A stretch of 64,000 bases of DNA from Pseudomonas sp. KU43P (GCF_033095865.1 NZ_AP019365.1:1089501-1153500); one strand, 5' to 3'; numbered from the stretch's first letter, positions 43,006-55,119 are shown. The notes: a model not told the origin generated them from the letters alone. Translations and numbers: made by a program.

Positions 43006-43032
43006 TCTTTCACGTTATAAAAGAGTGAAAGA
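43006..43032 (-). promoter_or_regulatory. Inverted repeat around a possible cspA -10
   Basis: TCTTTCAC (43006-43013) and GTGAAAGA (43025-43032) are perfect inverted copies with an 11-base centre that holds TATAAC on the minus strand (43014-43019), a possible -10. The -35 is not clear. Confidence 0.35.
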
Positions 43033-43323
43033 TTACTGGGCTGGGTTGCAGGAAAGTAAGAGACGTCGAACGGGTTGTAGCAGATTGCGGCTACTGGCCC
43101 AGGTCACGAACTGTTGCGACCCATGCAAACACAGTGCAGTGACTCTACGCCAACTCCCGAGAAAAAAACAAGCCCTTGGTCGAATGGAAAATCAGGCTTT
43201 TTCCGGGAACCTATCAATTTGTTGGAAACGGCGTGGCGCCTGGCCTGGCGCCATGTTCAAAAGTTATTGGGCAGGTTCGAAATCGAATATCGCGAACCTG
43301 CCGAAAAACCTCACAGAGTGCCT
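43033..43323. other. Intergenic region between gcvT and cspA
   Basis: About 290 bases with no gene that I can support; the short open frames have no ribosome-binding site or recognisable product. It holds the cspA upstream region and, at 43270-43302, the gcvT terminator-like hairpin. A small palindrome GGCGCC-TGGCCT-GGCGCC lies near 43237-43254. Confidence 0.6.
43270..43302 (-). terminator. Hairpin after gcvT
   Basis: GGCAGGTTCG (43270-43279) pairs with CGAACCTGCC (43293-43302), 13-base loop. Read on the minus strand it is followed by CAATAACTTTT; a likely end of the gcv transcript. Confidence 0.6.
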
Positions 43324-44445
43324 TCAACCCCGATAGTAACGTTGCGGAACAAAAGGCATTTTGCTGACTTTCAAGGCAACCTTCTTTCCTCGCACCATGG
43401 CATACAGTGGTGTATCGATTGCGCCATGTTCGATATCGACATAGCCCATGGCGAGCGGTGCGCCGAGTGTCGGACCAAAGCCACCACTGCACACTTTGCC
43501 TACCACTTTGTCGGCTGCATCGACGATCTCGGCGCCTTCACGTACCGGCGTACGTTCCTGTGGCAACAGCCCGACACGCTTGCGTGCCACACCTTGTTGC
43601 TGCTGGGTGAAGATCGTCTCGGCACCGGGGAAGCCGCCGGCGCGGGCGCCGTCGGCGCGGCGCACCTTGGAGATCGCCCAGAGCAGGCTGGCTTCGAGGG
43701 GCGTGGTGCCGGTGTCCATGTCGTGGCCATACAGGCACAGGCCGGCTTCCAGGCGCAGCGAGTCGCGCGCACCCAGGCCGATCGGTTGTACTTCGGCTTC
43801 GGCCAGCAGGCGACGAGCGAGGGCTTCGGCGGCGTCTACCGGCACCGAAATCTCGTATCCGTCTTCACCGGTGTACCCCGAGCGACTGACGAAGCAGTCT
43901 TCGCCAAGCAGCTGGAGCGGGCGGAACTGCATGAAGGTCATGCCGGCCACTTCCGGCGCCAGGCGCTCCAGCACCTTGACCGCAGCAGGGCCTTGCAGGG
44001 CAAGCAGGGCACGTTGCTCGAACAACGGCTGGATCTCGCAACGATCACCGATGTGCTTTTGCAAGTGAGCCAGGTCCTGCTCCTTGCAGGCTGCATTGAC
44101 CACCAGGAACAGGGTGTCGTCACCCAGATTGGCGACCATCAGGTCATCGAGGATGCCGCCTTGCTCGTTGGTGAACATGGCATAGCGTTGCATGCCTACC
44201 GGCAGATCGACGATATCCACCGGCACCAGGCTTTCCAGGGCCTGGGCGGCATCCTTGCCGCACAGCATGATCTGGCCCATGTGGGAGACGTCGAACAAGC
44301 CGGCCTGCTCGCGGGTGTGCAGGTGCTCCTTGAGCACGCCGAGCGGGTACTGCACCGGCATCTCGAAGCCGGCGAACGGCACCATGCGCGCGCCCAGTTC
44401 AATGTGCAGGGCGTGCAGCGGGGTCTTTTGCAGTGTTTCGGACAT
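43324..44445 (-). CDS. gcvT: Aminomethyltransferase, T protein of the glycine cleavage system
   Basis: GcvT of 373 residues that transfers the methylene group from H-protein-bound aminomethyl to tetrahydrofolate and releases ammonia. Folate-binding GcvT domains are clear (ALHIELGARMVPFAGFEMPV near the start; SRSGYTGEDGYEI near 200). AAGGAG lies before the ATG. Last gene of the gcvH-gcvP-sdaA-gcvT operon; 27 bases after sdaA. Confidence 0.95.
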   Translation of the reverse strand: MSETLQKTPLHALHIELGARMVPFAGFEMPVQYPLGVLKEHLHTREQAGLFDVSHMGQIMLCGKDAAQALESLVPVDIVDLPVGMQRYAMFTNEQGGILDDLMVANLGDDTLFLVVNAACKEQDLAHLQKHIGDRCEIQPLFEQRALLALQGPAAVKVLERLAPEVAGMTFMQFRPLQLLGEDCFVSRSGYTGEDGYEISVPVDAAEALARRLLAEAEVQPIGLGARDSLRLEAGLCLYGHDMDTGTTPLEASLLWAISKVRRADGARAGGFPGAETIFTQQQQGVARKRVGLLPQERTPVREGAEIVDAADKVVGKVCSGGFGPTLGAPLAMGYVDIEHGAIDTPLYAMVRGKKVALKVSKMPFVPQRYYRG

Positions 44446-44472
44446 CGGTGACTCCTTGGTTTTATTGTCGGG

Positions 44473-45849
<1,377 letters not shown>

Positions 45850-45892
45850 TGCTCATACCCTCCAGAAGGTAAATACGAGTGCTGCGCACTCG

Positions 45893-45960
45893 ATCGCTGG
45901 CAAGCCAGCTCCCACAGGTACAGCGCCGTCCATGTGGGAGCCGGCTTGCCGGCGATGGGC
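45893..45960. repeat. REP inverted pair (copy 5, degenerate)
   Basis: Left arm 45893-45918 (ATCGCTGGCAAGCCAGCTCC) has two changes from the core; right arm 45931-45960 has the normal core. It sits inside the gcv operon between gcvP and sdaA. Confidence 0.85.
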
Positions 45961-45980
45961 CGCGCAGCGGCCCCTCACTA

Positions 45981-48836
<2,856 letters not shown>

Positions 48837-48847
48837 GGTCAGGTTCC

Positions 48848-49231
48848 TCAGGCGTCGTCGTTGGCTTTGATCAGGCGGTCGTAGGCGTCCTGGTCGAGCA
48901 GGGCGGCCACTTCACTGGCGTCGGCGGGGATGAAACGGAAGAACCAGCCTTCGCCCAGCGGGTCTTCGTTGACCAGTTCGGGGCTGTCATTGAGCGCATC
49001 GTTGACGGCGACCACTTCACCAGCCAAAGGCATGTACACGCCGCTGGCGGCCTTGACCGATTCGACGGTGGAGGTTTCGGCAGCTTTGTCGTAATGCTGC
49101 AGCTCTGGCAGTTGCACGTAGACCACATCGCCCAGGGCATTCTGCGCGTAGGCGGTGATGCCCACGGTGACGCTGCCGTCGGCTTCTGTGCGCAGCCATT
49201 CGTGATCTTCGGTGAAACGCAACTCGCTCAT
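48848..49231 (-). CDS. gcvH: Glycine cleavage system H protein
   Basis: Lipoyl carrier of 127 residues; the lipoylated residue is Lys60 in [10 protein letters not shown]. The ATG at 49231 starts the conserved [12 protein letters not shown]. First gene of the operon, behind a sigma-54 type promoter. The frame stays open upstream but contains the promoter, not protein. Confidence 0.96.
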   Translation of the reverse strand: MSELRFTEDHEWLRTEADGSVTVGITAYAQNALGDVVYVQLPELQHYDKAAETSTVESVKAASGVYMPLAGEVVAVNDALNDSPELVNEDPLGEGWFFRFIPADASEVAALLDQDAYDRLIKANDDA

Positions 49232-49296
49232 GGGGAATCCTCGGGGGCAGGGCATGGGGCGCGGTGGGTTCGCGCTCTTGGGTTGGGATTCACCAA

Positions 49297-49311
49297 GCAA
49301 AAATTCAGCCA
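49297..49311 (-). promoter_or_regulatory. Sigma-54 (-24/-12) promoter of gcvH
   Basis: On the minus strand TGGCTGAATTTTTGC: the invariant GG and GC doublets are exactly 10 bases apart and TGGC and TTGC match the sigma-54 consensus. It lies 66 bases before the gcvH start codon. The candidate activator is the GcsR-like protein at 53459-54970, and rpoN is at 14-15.5 kb. Confidence 0.75.
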
Positions 49312-49323
49312 ATTACAAAAAAA

Positions 49324-49335
49324 TGATAATTATCA
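49324..49335. promoter_or_regulatory. Perfect 12-base palindrome upstream of the gcvH promoter
   Basis: TGATAATTATCA, perfect self-complement, 13 bases upstream of the -24 element. It resembles a collapsed Fur half-site pair (TGATAAT and ATTATCA overlapping) and the flanking T-run could also suit IHF; function undecided. Confidence 0.35.
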
Positions 49336-49374
49336 GCTACATATGTCAAATTCTGACGACACGATTGAAGCCTT

Positions 49375-49392
49375 CGTAATGAAATCATTCCA
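49375..49392. promoter_or_regulatory. Candidate GcsR enhancer site 1
   Basis: CGTAATG-AAAT-CATTCCA matches 10 of 14 fixed positions of the GcsR repeat as I recall it (TGTAACG-N4-CGTTCCG). About 65-80 bases upstream of the sigma-54 promoter, a normal enhancer distance. Confidence 0.45.
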
Positions 49393-49456
49393 CTAGTTGT
49401 CGCTACTGAAACACGCTTTGGAATCATGGCCTCGGCATTACTGGGCAAAGTAGGCG

Positions 49457-49474
49457 TGTAATGAATTCAGTACG
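49457..49474. promoter_or_regulatory. Candidate GcsR enhancer site 2
   Basis: TGTAATG-AATT-CAGTACG matches 10 of 14 fixed positions of the same repeat; it starts exactly 82 bases after site 1. Near 49416 (midway) no third site is recognisable. Confidence 0.35.
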
Positions 49475-49590
49475 ATGTATCGAAATCAATACGCCAGCGT
49501 TGGGCACTTTGAATAAGTGCTTGGAAGTACATTGGGTAGTTCTCGTAGTCCGCTTTTTTCCTTGCCTTCTTTTTGCTTGGTTTAAGTATT

Positions 49591-49596
49591 TATAAT
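49591..49596 (+). promoter_or_regulatory. Candidate -10 of the bacteriocin gene
   Basis: Perfect TATAAT in an AT-rich stretch, 180 bases before the bacteriocin start, without a good -35 at 16-18 bases, as is usual for activator-dependent (PrtN-type) pyocin promoters. An ATTGGGTAG-TTCTCGTAG pair at 49531-49548 might be a P-box-like activator site. Confidence 0.35.
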
Positions 49597-49775
49597 TTTC
49601 TGTCTTTTAGCGGGTAGCTTTACCTTCTGCAACTTGGGGTTTGTTTTTGTGCAAATTCCTCGCTGGCTGCTGATGATTGGGTGGTCGGTTGAAGTTTTGT
49701 GTAAGTGTAAAAATGTGCCCAATCTATTGTAAAGAGCAGCTGCCTATTCGAACACATGTTTTCGAGGAAAAATGG

Positions 49776-51698
49776 ATGTCCAGAAAGCGCAGGCAGATTG
49801 AGTTACCCCACAGTTATGTGGAAGGAAAGCCACCTGAAGGTGCATTTACACTTCCTCCCGGTTATTCAGGGCCGCTACCACCTTTGGGTAATAATCCTCA
49901 TGGTGACTGGTTGAGAAGGCTGAATTCCGGTAGTAAAGATGCAAAGCAACAGTTGGCACTTTTCAATAAAGCGCCATATGTCATGAAAGCGGCTGATGAT
50001 GATGCGAAGAATGAGTATGTGACAAAGCTGGCAACGGCGTCGCAGCGCATTGAATTGGATGCACAAACCCTTCGCCAGAGCTTGGGTGGCCAGCCACAAT
50101 CTCATATTGATGTGCTGAGGCAAGACATGGCTGTAAGGAATTTGCTAGTCGAGCGAAAAACACAAGACTTAAGTAGGCATCGCGCGGCTGCAGATAGTTA
50201 TTTTGGGTCGACGCCGTTCGGCAAAGGCCCAGTTGAATATGCAATTGCCACGCATCGCTTGATGGTACGGATGCGTCTGCGGCCTCCGGCGTTGGAACAA
50301 GCTTTGAAAAGTGCCTACCACGCTGCTTATTCGGCTCAGTTGGATGAAGCTGAGATACGTCTACTTCAGACGCAGATCGGAACGTTGCATCAGGCCATTG
50401 CTAATGCCGAAGCACAAGCGCTAGCGCAGGCCGAGGCTGCGGCCAGAGCCAAGGCAGAAGCGGAAGCTGCGGCCAGAGCCAAGGCAGAAGCGGAAGCTGC
50501 GGCCAGAGCCAAGGCAGAAGCGGAAGCTGCGGCCAGAGCCAAGGCAGAAGCGGAAGCTGCGGCCAGAGCCAAGGCAGAAGCGGAAGCTGCGGCCAGAGCC
50601 AAGGCAGAAGCGGAAGCTGCGGCCAGAGCCAAGGCAGAAGCGGAAGCTGCGGCCAGAGCCAAGGCAGAAGCGGAAGCTGCGGCCAGAGCCAAGGCAGAAG
50701 CGGAAGCGGAGGCCAGAGCCAAGGCAGAAGCGGAGGCTGCGGCCAGAGCCAAGGCAGAAGCGGAAGCTGTGGCTAAAGCCAAGGCACAGGCGGAAGCTAC
50801 CCGCCTGGCAAACACTTTTACTATGTCCGGGGCCACTACTTTCGGTGGGCCATTCGTCGTCACCGCTGCCGGGCATGTTGTTTCAACAGCCCTGAACATT
50901 TCTCTGTCAGCTTCAATCGGGGCAGCATTGGCGGCTCTTCGCGGAGCAGCGGGCGGTGTGGCAGTCCCATTAGTCGCTGGTGTAGCAGCGCTCTTGTACT
51001 CCTCTCGTCTTGGCAATGGTGAACTGCCGGAACGCTACGTCCTGCAAACGCCTCTGGAGACGCTCGATCCTCAAATTGATTTGCCACTGGGACCCGGTAA
51101 TGCGATTGGCAGCCATGCCAAACTCCCATATCGCTTCAGTTCCCAAGCCACCGAGGCAGGTGATTCTGAAATACTCGTCATCAAGACAGACGGGCAGGTC
51201 GTGCCTTCGCAAGTGCGCGTCCTGACTGCTACTCATGATCGAGAGCGCAATCTCTATAGCGCCACCACCACGGATGTGCCGACCCGGACCTTAATCTGGA
51301 CACCTATCGCACAACCGGCTAATGCCTCGACCGGCTTGCCTGCCGAGCAACCGGAGGCAGCGATATATGAAGGGGCGACGTTGACACCGGTCGAGGTGAG
51401 GATCGACAGCTATCCAGGTGTCGCCTACGCGAGCCTGGATGACTACATCATCGTTTTTCCGGCAGACTCGGGGTTGCCGCCGCTGTATGTGGTGTTCAGG
51501 GATCGGCGGGAGGAGCCAGGCACAATGAAAGGCTTCGGCCAACCCGACGCAACTGTCTGGCTGGCAGGTGCCAATCAAGGTCAGGGAGTTGCCATTCCAC
51601 CTCGCATAGCTGACAAATTGAGAGGAAGAAATTTCAGTAGCTGGAGGCGTGCACGTGAAGCAATATGGGCTGCAGTCAGTGAGGATCCGATCCTGTGA
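49776..51698 (+). CDS. S-type bacteriocin (pyocin-like) lacking its DNase domain
   Basis: A 640-residue protein. Residues 1-190 are a non-repetitive N-terminal part (probable receptor-binding region). About 205-345 form an Ala/Glu/Lys-rich coiled coil from 30-bp DNA repeats. A Gly/Ala-rich hydrophobic stretch (about 350-405) precedes the pyocin-S translocation domain (about 415-590, e.g. LPYRFSSQATEAGDSEILVI). The tail DKLRGRNFSSWRRAREAIW is the usual linker into a colicin E2/E9-type HNH DNase, but the frame stops eight residues later (AVSEDPIL). Start chosen at ATG 49776 after GAGGA; the long upstream frame is not supported. AT-richer codon use than the neighbours suggests transfer. As encoded it should bind and enter target cells but not cut DNA. 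Confidence 0.82.
   Translation: MSRKRRQIELPHSYVEGKPPEGAFTLPPGYSGPLPPLGNNPHGDWLRRLNSGSKDAKQQLALFNKAPYVMKAADDDAKNEYVTKLATASQRIELDAQTLRQSLGGQPQSHIDVLRQDMAVRNLLVERKTQDLSRHRAAADSYFGSTPFGKGPVEYAIATHRLMVRMRLRPPALEQALKSAYHAAYSAQLDEAEIRLLQTQIGTLHQAIANAEAQALAQAEAAARAKAEAEAAARAKAEAEAAARAKAEAEAAARAKAEAEAAARAKAEAEAAARAKAEAEAAARAKAEAEAAARAKAEAEAAARAKAEAEAEARAKAEAEAAARAKAEAEAVAKAKAQAEATRLANTFTMSGATTFGGPFVVTAAGHVVSTALNISLSASIGAALAALRGAAGGVAVPLVAGVAALLYSSRLGNGELPERYVLQTPLETLDPQIDLPLGPGNAIGSHAKLPYRFSSQATEAGDSEILVIKTDGQVVPSQVRVLTATHDRERNLYSATTTDVPTRTLIWTPIAQPANASTGLPAEQPEAAIYEGATLTPVEVRIDSYPGVAYASLDDYIIVFPADSGLPPLYVVFRDRREEPGTMKGFGQPDATVWLAGANQGQGVAIPPRIADKLRGRNFSSWRRAREAIWAAVSEDPIL
50431..50790 (+). repeat. 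30-bp tandem repeat, 12 units, in bacteriocin coiled coil
   Basis: Twelve contiguous 30-base units, of which the eight at 50461-50700 are identical. Each encodes ten residues of the type EAAARAKAEA. The unit length is a multiple of three, so gain or loss of units by slippage changes coiled-coil length without a frameshift. Edge units are diverged, the pattern of repeats that expanded from the centre. Confidence 0.97.
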
Positions 51699-51757
51699 GA
51701 ATCACCACTCCAAAAAATCACGTGCGGATACACAGAAATAAAGGTGCCGATAAATGA
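51689..51757 (+). pseudogene. Frameshifted remnant of an HNH DNase domain
   Basis: In a frame different from the upstream bacteriocin gene, bases 51698-51757 encode RITTPKNHVRIHRNKGADK and a stop. This matches the last part of colicin E-type DNases (VTTPKRHIDIH...), keeping both final metal-site histidines. The stop TGA overlaps the immunity ATG (ATGA), the layout of an intact toxin-immunity pair. The upstream join at GGATCCGATCCTG carries two GATCC copies, suggesting a deletion of some 50 codons with frame loss. Confidence 0.8.
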
Positions 51758-52029
51758 TTCTTAAAAATAAGATTGAAGAATATTCAGAAGCTGAATTCAC
51801 TGAGTTTCTGAATGAGTTTTTCGAAAACCCTAGGCAGCTCAAAGGCGATGCACTGGGGGCGCATATCAACCGATTGACCGATTACTTTGAAAGTCTTATC
51901 GATCATCCAGATAAAAGCGGTCTGATCTTCTATCCTGCAGAGGGCGTTGAAGATAGCCCCGCCGGGGTGATTTCGGTTTTGAAAGCGTGGCTCGCTGCAA
52001 ATGGAAAACCCGGGTTTCGCCAGGACTGA
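51754..52029 (+). CDS. Colicin E-type DNase immunity protein
   Basis: Intact 91-residue protein of the Im2/Im7/Im9 and pyocin-S immunity family. It has the four-helix pattern and the specificity/anchor region IDHPDKSGLIFYPAEGVEDS in which FYP stands for the YYP of Im9, followed by WLAANGKPGF. Such proteins bind the DNase domain at an exosite with extreme affinity. Its cognate nuclease is broken here, so it is now an orphan that may protect against bacteriocins of related strains. Starts inside the remnant stop codon. Confidence 0.9.
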   Translation: MILKNKIEEYSEAEFTEFLNEFFENPRQLKGDALGAHINRLTDYFESLIDHPDKSGLIFYPAEGVEDSPAGVISVLKAWLAANGKPGFRQD

Positions 52030-52062
52030 GTCAACGCTAAATCCGTCTCCATGATTCACTTC

Positions 52063-52102
52063 ATCATCCCCCTTTCTGACGTAATCCGCGAAGGGGGATG
52101 AT
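52063..52102. terminator. Hairpin between immunity gene and gltS
   Basis: ATCATCCCCCTT (52063-52074) and AAGGGGGATGAT (52091-52102) are perfect 12-base inverted copies. It lies between two convergent genes; no long T run, so terminator strength is uncertain. Confidence 0.5.
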
Positions 52103-52160
52103 TGCATTGCCTCTCTGTAACGCTCAGTACGGCGCACTAAGATCTGTAATGTATCGCGTA

Positions 52161-53366
52161 TCAGAGAGCGGTGAAGAAGGGCAGTGCAAGGTAGAGCTTG
52201 ATCACGATCACATTGATGATGTCGATGAAGAACGCGCCCACCATCGGCACCACCAGGAACGCGATCTGCGAAGGGCCGTAGCGTTGCGTCACCGCCTGCA
52301 TGTTGGCAATCGCCGTCGGTGTGGCGCCCAGGCCGAAACCACAGTGCCCGGCCGCCAGTACTGCCGCATCGTAGTTGCTGCCCATGACCCTGAAGGTCAC
52401 GAATATCGCGAACAACGCCATCACCAGCGTCTGCACCGCCAGGATGATGAAGAACGGCAGCGCCAGCGCCGCCAGGTCCCACAGCTTCAGCGACATCAGG
52501 GCGATCGCCAGGAACAGTGACAGGCTGACATTGCCCAGCACCGAGACTTCCCGCTCGAACACCTGGTACAGGCCGATCGCTGCAAGCCCGTTGCGCACCA
52601 CGACGCCTACGAACAGGACACAGACGAAGGTCGGCAGTTCGAACGAAGTACCGAGCAACAGGCCGTTGAGCAAGGAGCCGCCCATCAGGCTGATCGCGAT
52701 CAGTGCGAGGGACTCGATCATTGAAAAAGGCGTGATCAGACGTTCCTTGTTCGGCTGTTCGAAGCCTTTGGGCACGCGGGGTGTTTCCTGTTCGAGGCCG
52801 GGTGTCTGCACGCGGCTGATCAGCAGGCGGGCGACGGGTCCGCCAATCAGGCCGCCGAGGACCAGGCCGAATGTCGCGGCGGCCAATGCCAGTTCCGAAG
52901 CGGAGGCAAGCCCGTACTTTTCGCTGAAAGTCGCACCCCAGGCAGCGCCTGTGCCATGACCGCCCGCCAGGGAAATCGAACCTGACAGCAGGCCCATCAA
53001 GGGGTCGAGCCCCAGTGCCGTAGCCAGGCCGATGCCCATGGCGTTCTGCACCACCAGCAGGCCGGTGACCGCAAAGAGGAAGATAGCCACGACGCGGCCG
53101 CCCTTCTTCAGGCTGGCCAGGTCGGCGTTCAGGCCGATGGTGGCGAAGAAGGCGAGCATCAGCGGGGATTGCAGCGACGTGTCGAACTGCACCTGCACAT
53201 CGAAGCTGCGCAGGGCCAGCAGTATCAAGGCAACCACCAGGCCGCCGGCTACCGGTTCCGGAATGTTGTAGATACGCAGGAAGGTGACGCGGGTGACGAG
53301 GCCGCGCCCGAGTAGTAGGACCAATGAGGCGGCGACCAGCGTTCCATAGAAATCGAGTTCAAGCAT
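52161..53366 (-). CDS. gltS: Sodium/glutamate symporter
   Basis: GltS family (ESS), 401 residues, about ten to twelve membrane segments in two inverted halves. The repeated Gly-rich pore-loop motifs are seen as GSISLAGGHGTGAAWG and AGHCGFGLGATPTAIANM. Imports glutamate with Na+. Located between the bacteriocin insert and the GcsR-like regulator; 92 bases downstream of the regulator stop on the same strand. Confidence 0.95.
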   Translation of the reverse strand: MLELDFYGTLVAASLVLLLGRGLVTRVTFLRIYNIPEPVAGGLVVALILLALRSFDVQVQFDTSLQSPLMLAFFATIGLNADLASLKKGGRVVAIFLFAVTGLLVVQNAMGIGLATALGLDPLMGLLSGSISLAGGHGTGAAWGATFSEKYGLASASELALAAATFGLVLGGLIGGPVARLLISRVQTPGLEQETPRVPKGFEQPNKERLITPFSMIESLALIAISLMGGSLLNGLLLGTSFELPTFVCVLFVGVVVRNGLAAIGLYQVFEREVSVLGNVSLSLFLAIALMSLKLWDLAALALPFFIILAVQTLVMALFAIFVTFRVMGSNYDAAVLAAGHCGFGLGATPTAIANMQAVTQRYGPSQIAFLVVPMVGAFFIDIINVIVIKLYLALPFFTAL

Positions 53367-53458
53367 CAGGTAGCTCTTTGTTATTTCAGCAACGTGAACG
53401 GGACCTCCATTTTCGTGGCGAAACTGCCTGTAGATGTGTAAGGGAAATCTGAAAAAGC

Positions 53459-54970
53459 TTAGGAATTAGTTTTCGGAATGCCGTATTTGCGCAGGCGCTG
53501 GGCAATCGCGGTATGTGAGGTCTGCAAGCGCCCGGCCAGTTGCCGTGTCGACGGGTAGCTGGCGTACAAGCGCTGCAGCAGTTCGCGTTCGAAATCGCCC
53601 ACCGCCTGTTCCAGGCTCGCCACTTCGCCATCCTGCCCGCGTGCCACCGAAGTCCCGGCGATGTCGAGGTCGCCGATGTCCACCAGGTTGCCTTCGCAAA
53701 TGGCTGCGGCGCGGAAGATCACGTTCTGCAACTGGCGCACGTTGCCCGGCCAGGGGTTGGCCAGCAGGGCCGAGTGGGTGGCAGGCGTCAGCCGGCAGGG
53801 CGGGCGCTGGATCTGCGTGCAGGCCTGCTGCATGAAGAAATGCGCGAGCACGAGGATGTCCTGACCACGGTCACGCAGCGGTGGTACCTGCAGGTTGAGC
53901 ACGTTCAGGCGGTAGAACAGGTCTTCGCGGAAGGTGCCTTCGGCGACCATGCGTTCCAGGTCGCGGTGCGTGGCGCTGATGATGCGCACATCGACTTTCA
54001 CTTCCCGGTCGCCCCCCACGCGCCGGAAGCTGCCGTCGCTGAGAAAGCGCAGCAGCTTGGCCTGCAGGTAGGGCGACATTTCGCCGATTTCGTCGAGAAA
54101 CACCGTGCCCTGGTTGGCCAGCTCCATCAGCCCCGGCTTGCCACCGCGCTGGGCGCCGGTGAAGGCGCCGGGGGCGTAGCCGAACAGTTCGCTTTCGGCC
54201 AGGCTCTCGGGCAGGGCGGCGCAGTTCAACGCGAGGAACGGTGCCGCGTGGCGGCTGCTGATGGCATGGCAGGCGCGGGCCACCAGCTCCTTGCCGGTAC
54301 CGGTTTCACCATGCACCAGCAGCGGGGCATCCAGCGCCGCCACGCGCAGGGCGCGGGCCTTGAGGGTGCGGATCGCCGGGGACTCGCCGAGCAAGGCATC
54401 GAAGCCTTCGGCATGGTCGTGGTGCAGGGCCGACAGGCGTTCTCCCATGCGGTTGGGCGGGTACAAGGTCAGGAGGCCGCCGGCGTTGGTGATGGGTGTG
54501 GCGTCCAACAGCAGGCTCTGGCCGTTGAGCTGCATCTCGCGCATCGGCAGGTGGAAGTTGTTGTCCAGCAAGGCTTGCAGCAGGCCGGGGTCGTTGAACA
54601 GCTCCCCCACCGAGCGCCCGGCCGATTCGCGGCCACACAGGGCGATCAGCGCAGGGTTGGCCAGCAGCACCTTGCCTGCACTGTCCACCGCCAGTACCGG
54701 ATCGCTCATGGCGGCCAGCAGGGCATCCAGCTGCAGGTGGCGGCGTTGGCCGGGGAGGATGTCGACCACGTCCACCGATTGCACGCCACGCACATCGAAC
54801 AGTGCATCGTGCAATTCTTCGAGCACCGCGGGGCTGAGGGTCGGGGCGTCGATGTAGACGTTCGGCGGGACCATCTCCACGGCGTCCAGGTTGAGGTTGC
54901 GGGCACCGAGCAAGGCCAGGACTTCCTGGGTAATGCCGACGCGGTCGATGAAGCTGACGTGGATGCGCAT
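53459..54970 (-). CDS. gcsR: TyrR-like sigma-54 enhancer-binding protein (GcsR type)
   Basis: A 503-residue activator with an N-terminal ACT domain ([20 protein letters not shown], 1-72), a PAS domain (about 78-190), an AAA+ sigma-54-interaction domain with Walker A GETGTGKE and the GAFTGA loop ([12 protein letters not shown]), and a C-terminal TyrR-type helix-turn-helix ([20 protein letters not shown]). In P. aeruginosa the equivalent protein GcsR (PA2449) activates gcvH2-gcvP2-glyA2-sdaA-gcvT2 in response to glycine. The sigma-54 promoter before gcvH supports the same role here. PhhR is the alternative name for a close paralogue. Confidence 0.85.
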   Translation of the reverse strand: MRIHVSFIDRVGITQEVLALLGARNLNLDAVEMVPPNVYIDAPTLSPAVLEELHDALFDVRGVQSVDVVDILPGQRRHLQLDALLAAMSDPVLAVDSAGKVLLANPALIALCGRESAGRSVGELFNDPGLLQALLDNNFHLPMREMQLNGQSLLLDATPITNAGGLLTLYPPNRMGERLSALHHDHAEGFDALLGESPAIRTLKARALRVAALDAPLLVHGETGTGKELVARACHAISSRHAAPFLALNCAALPESLAESELFGYAPGAFTGAQRGGKPGLMELANQGTVFLDEIGEMSPYLQAKLLRFLSDGSFRRVGGDREVKVDVRIISATHRDLERMVAEGTFREDLFYRLNVLNLQVPPLRDRGQDILVLAHFFMQQACTQIQRPPCRLTPATHSALLANPWPGNVRQLQNVIFRAAAICEGNLVDIGDLDIAGTSVARGQDGEVASLEQAVGDFERELLQRLYASYPSTRQLAGRLQTSHTAIAQRLRKYGIPKTNS

Positions 54971-55028
54971 GGGGAGGGCAGGGGTGGTTGCCTGAGGAGG
55001 GCAGTAGTATGCCTTGGCTTATGGGTGA

Positions 55029-55119
55029 AGCCCAATCGCCGGCAAGCCGGCTCCCACAGGTACTGCGCTATTTTGGGTTCAGCGCAGTACCTGTGGGAGC
55101 CGGCTTGCCGGCGATGGCT
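55029..55119. repeat. REP inverted pair (copy 6)
   Basis: Left arm AATCGCCGGCAAGCCGGCTC from 55034; right arm ends at 55119. The arms extend to TACTGCGCT/AGCGCAGTA, about 37 paired bases with small mismatches. Between gcsR and a DUF5064 gene; the end touches the DUF5064 stop codon. Confidence 0.9.

Noticed and set aside
43025..43336. Short open frame upstream of the cold-shock gene
   Set aside because: No ribosome-binding site, product looks random, overlaps the gcvT terminator hairpin and stop region.
49324..49335. Fur box before gcvH
   Set aside because: TGATAATTATCA is a perfect palindrome but too short and the flanks do not extend the Fur pattern; reported only as a palindrome.
50431..50790. 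CRISPR-like array
   Set aside because: The 30-bp units are directly joined with no spacers and lie in frame in a coding gene.
50390..51016. Minus-strand frame with Ser/Ala repeats across the bacteriocin
   Set aside because: It only mirrors the tandem repeat; no ribosome-binding site and the plus strand encodes a recognisable bacteriocin.
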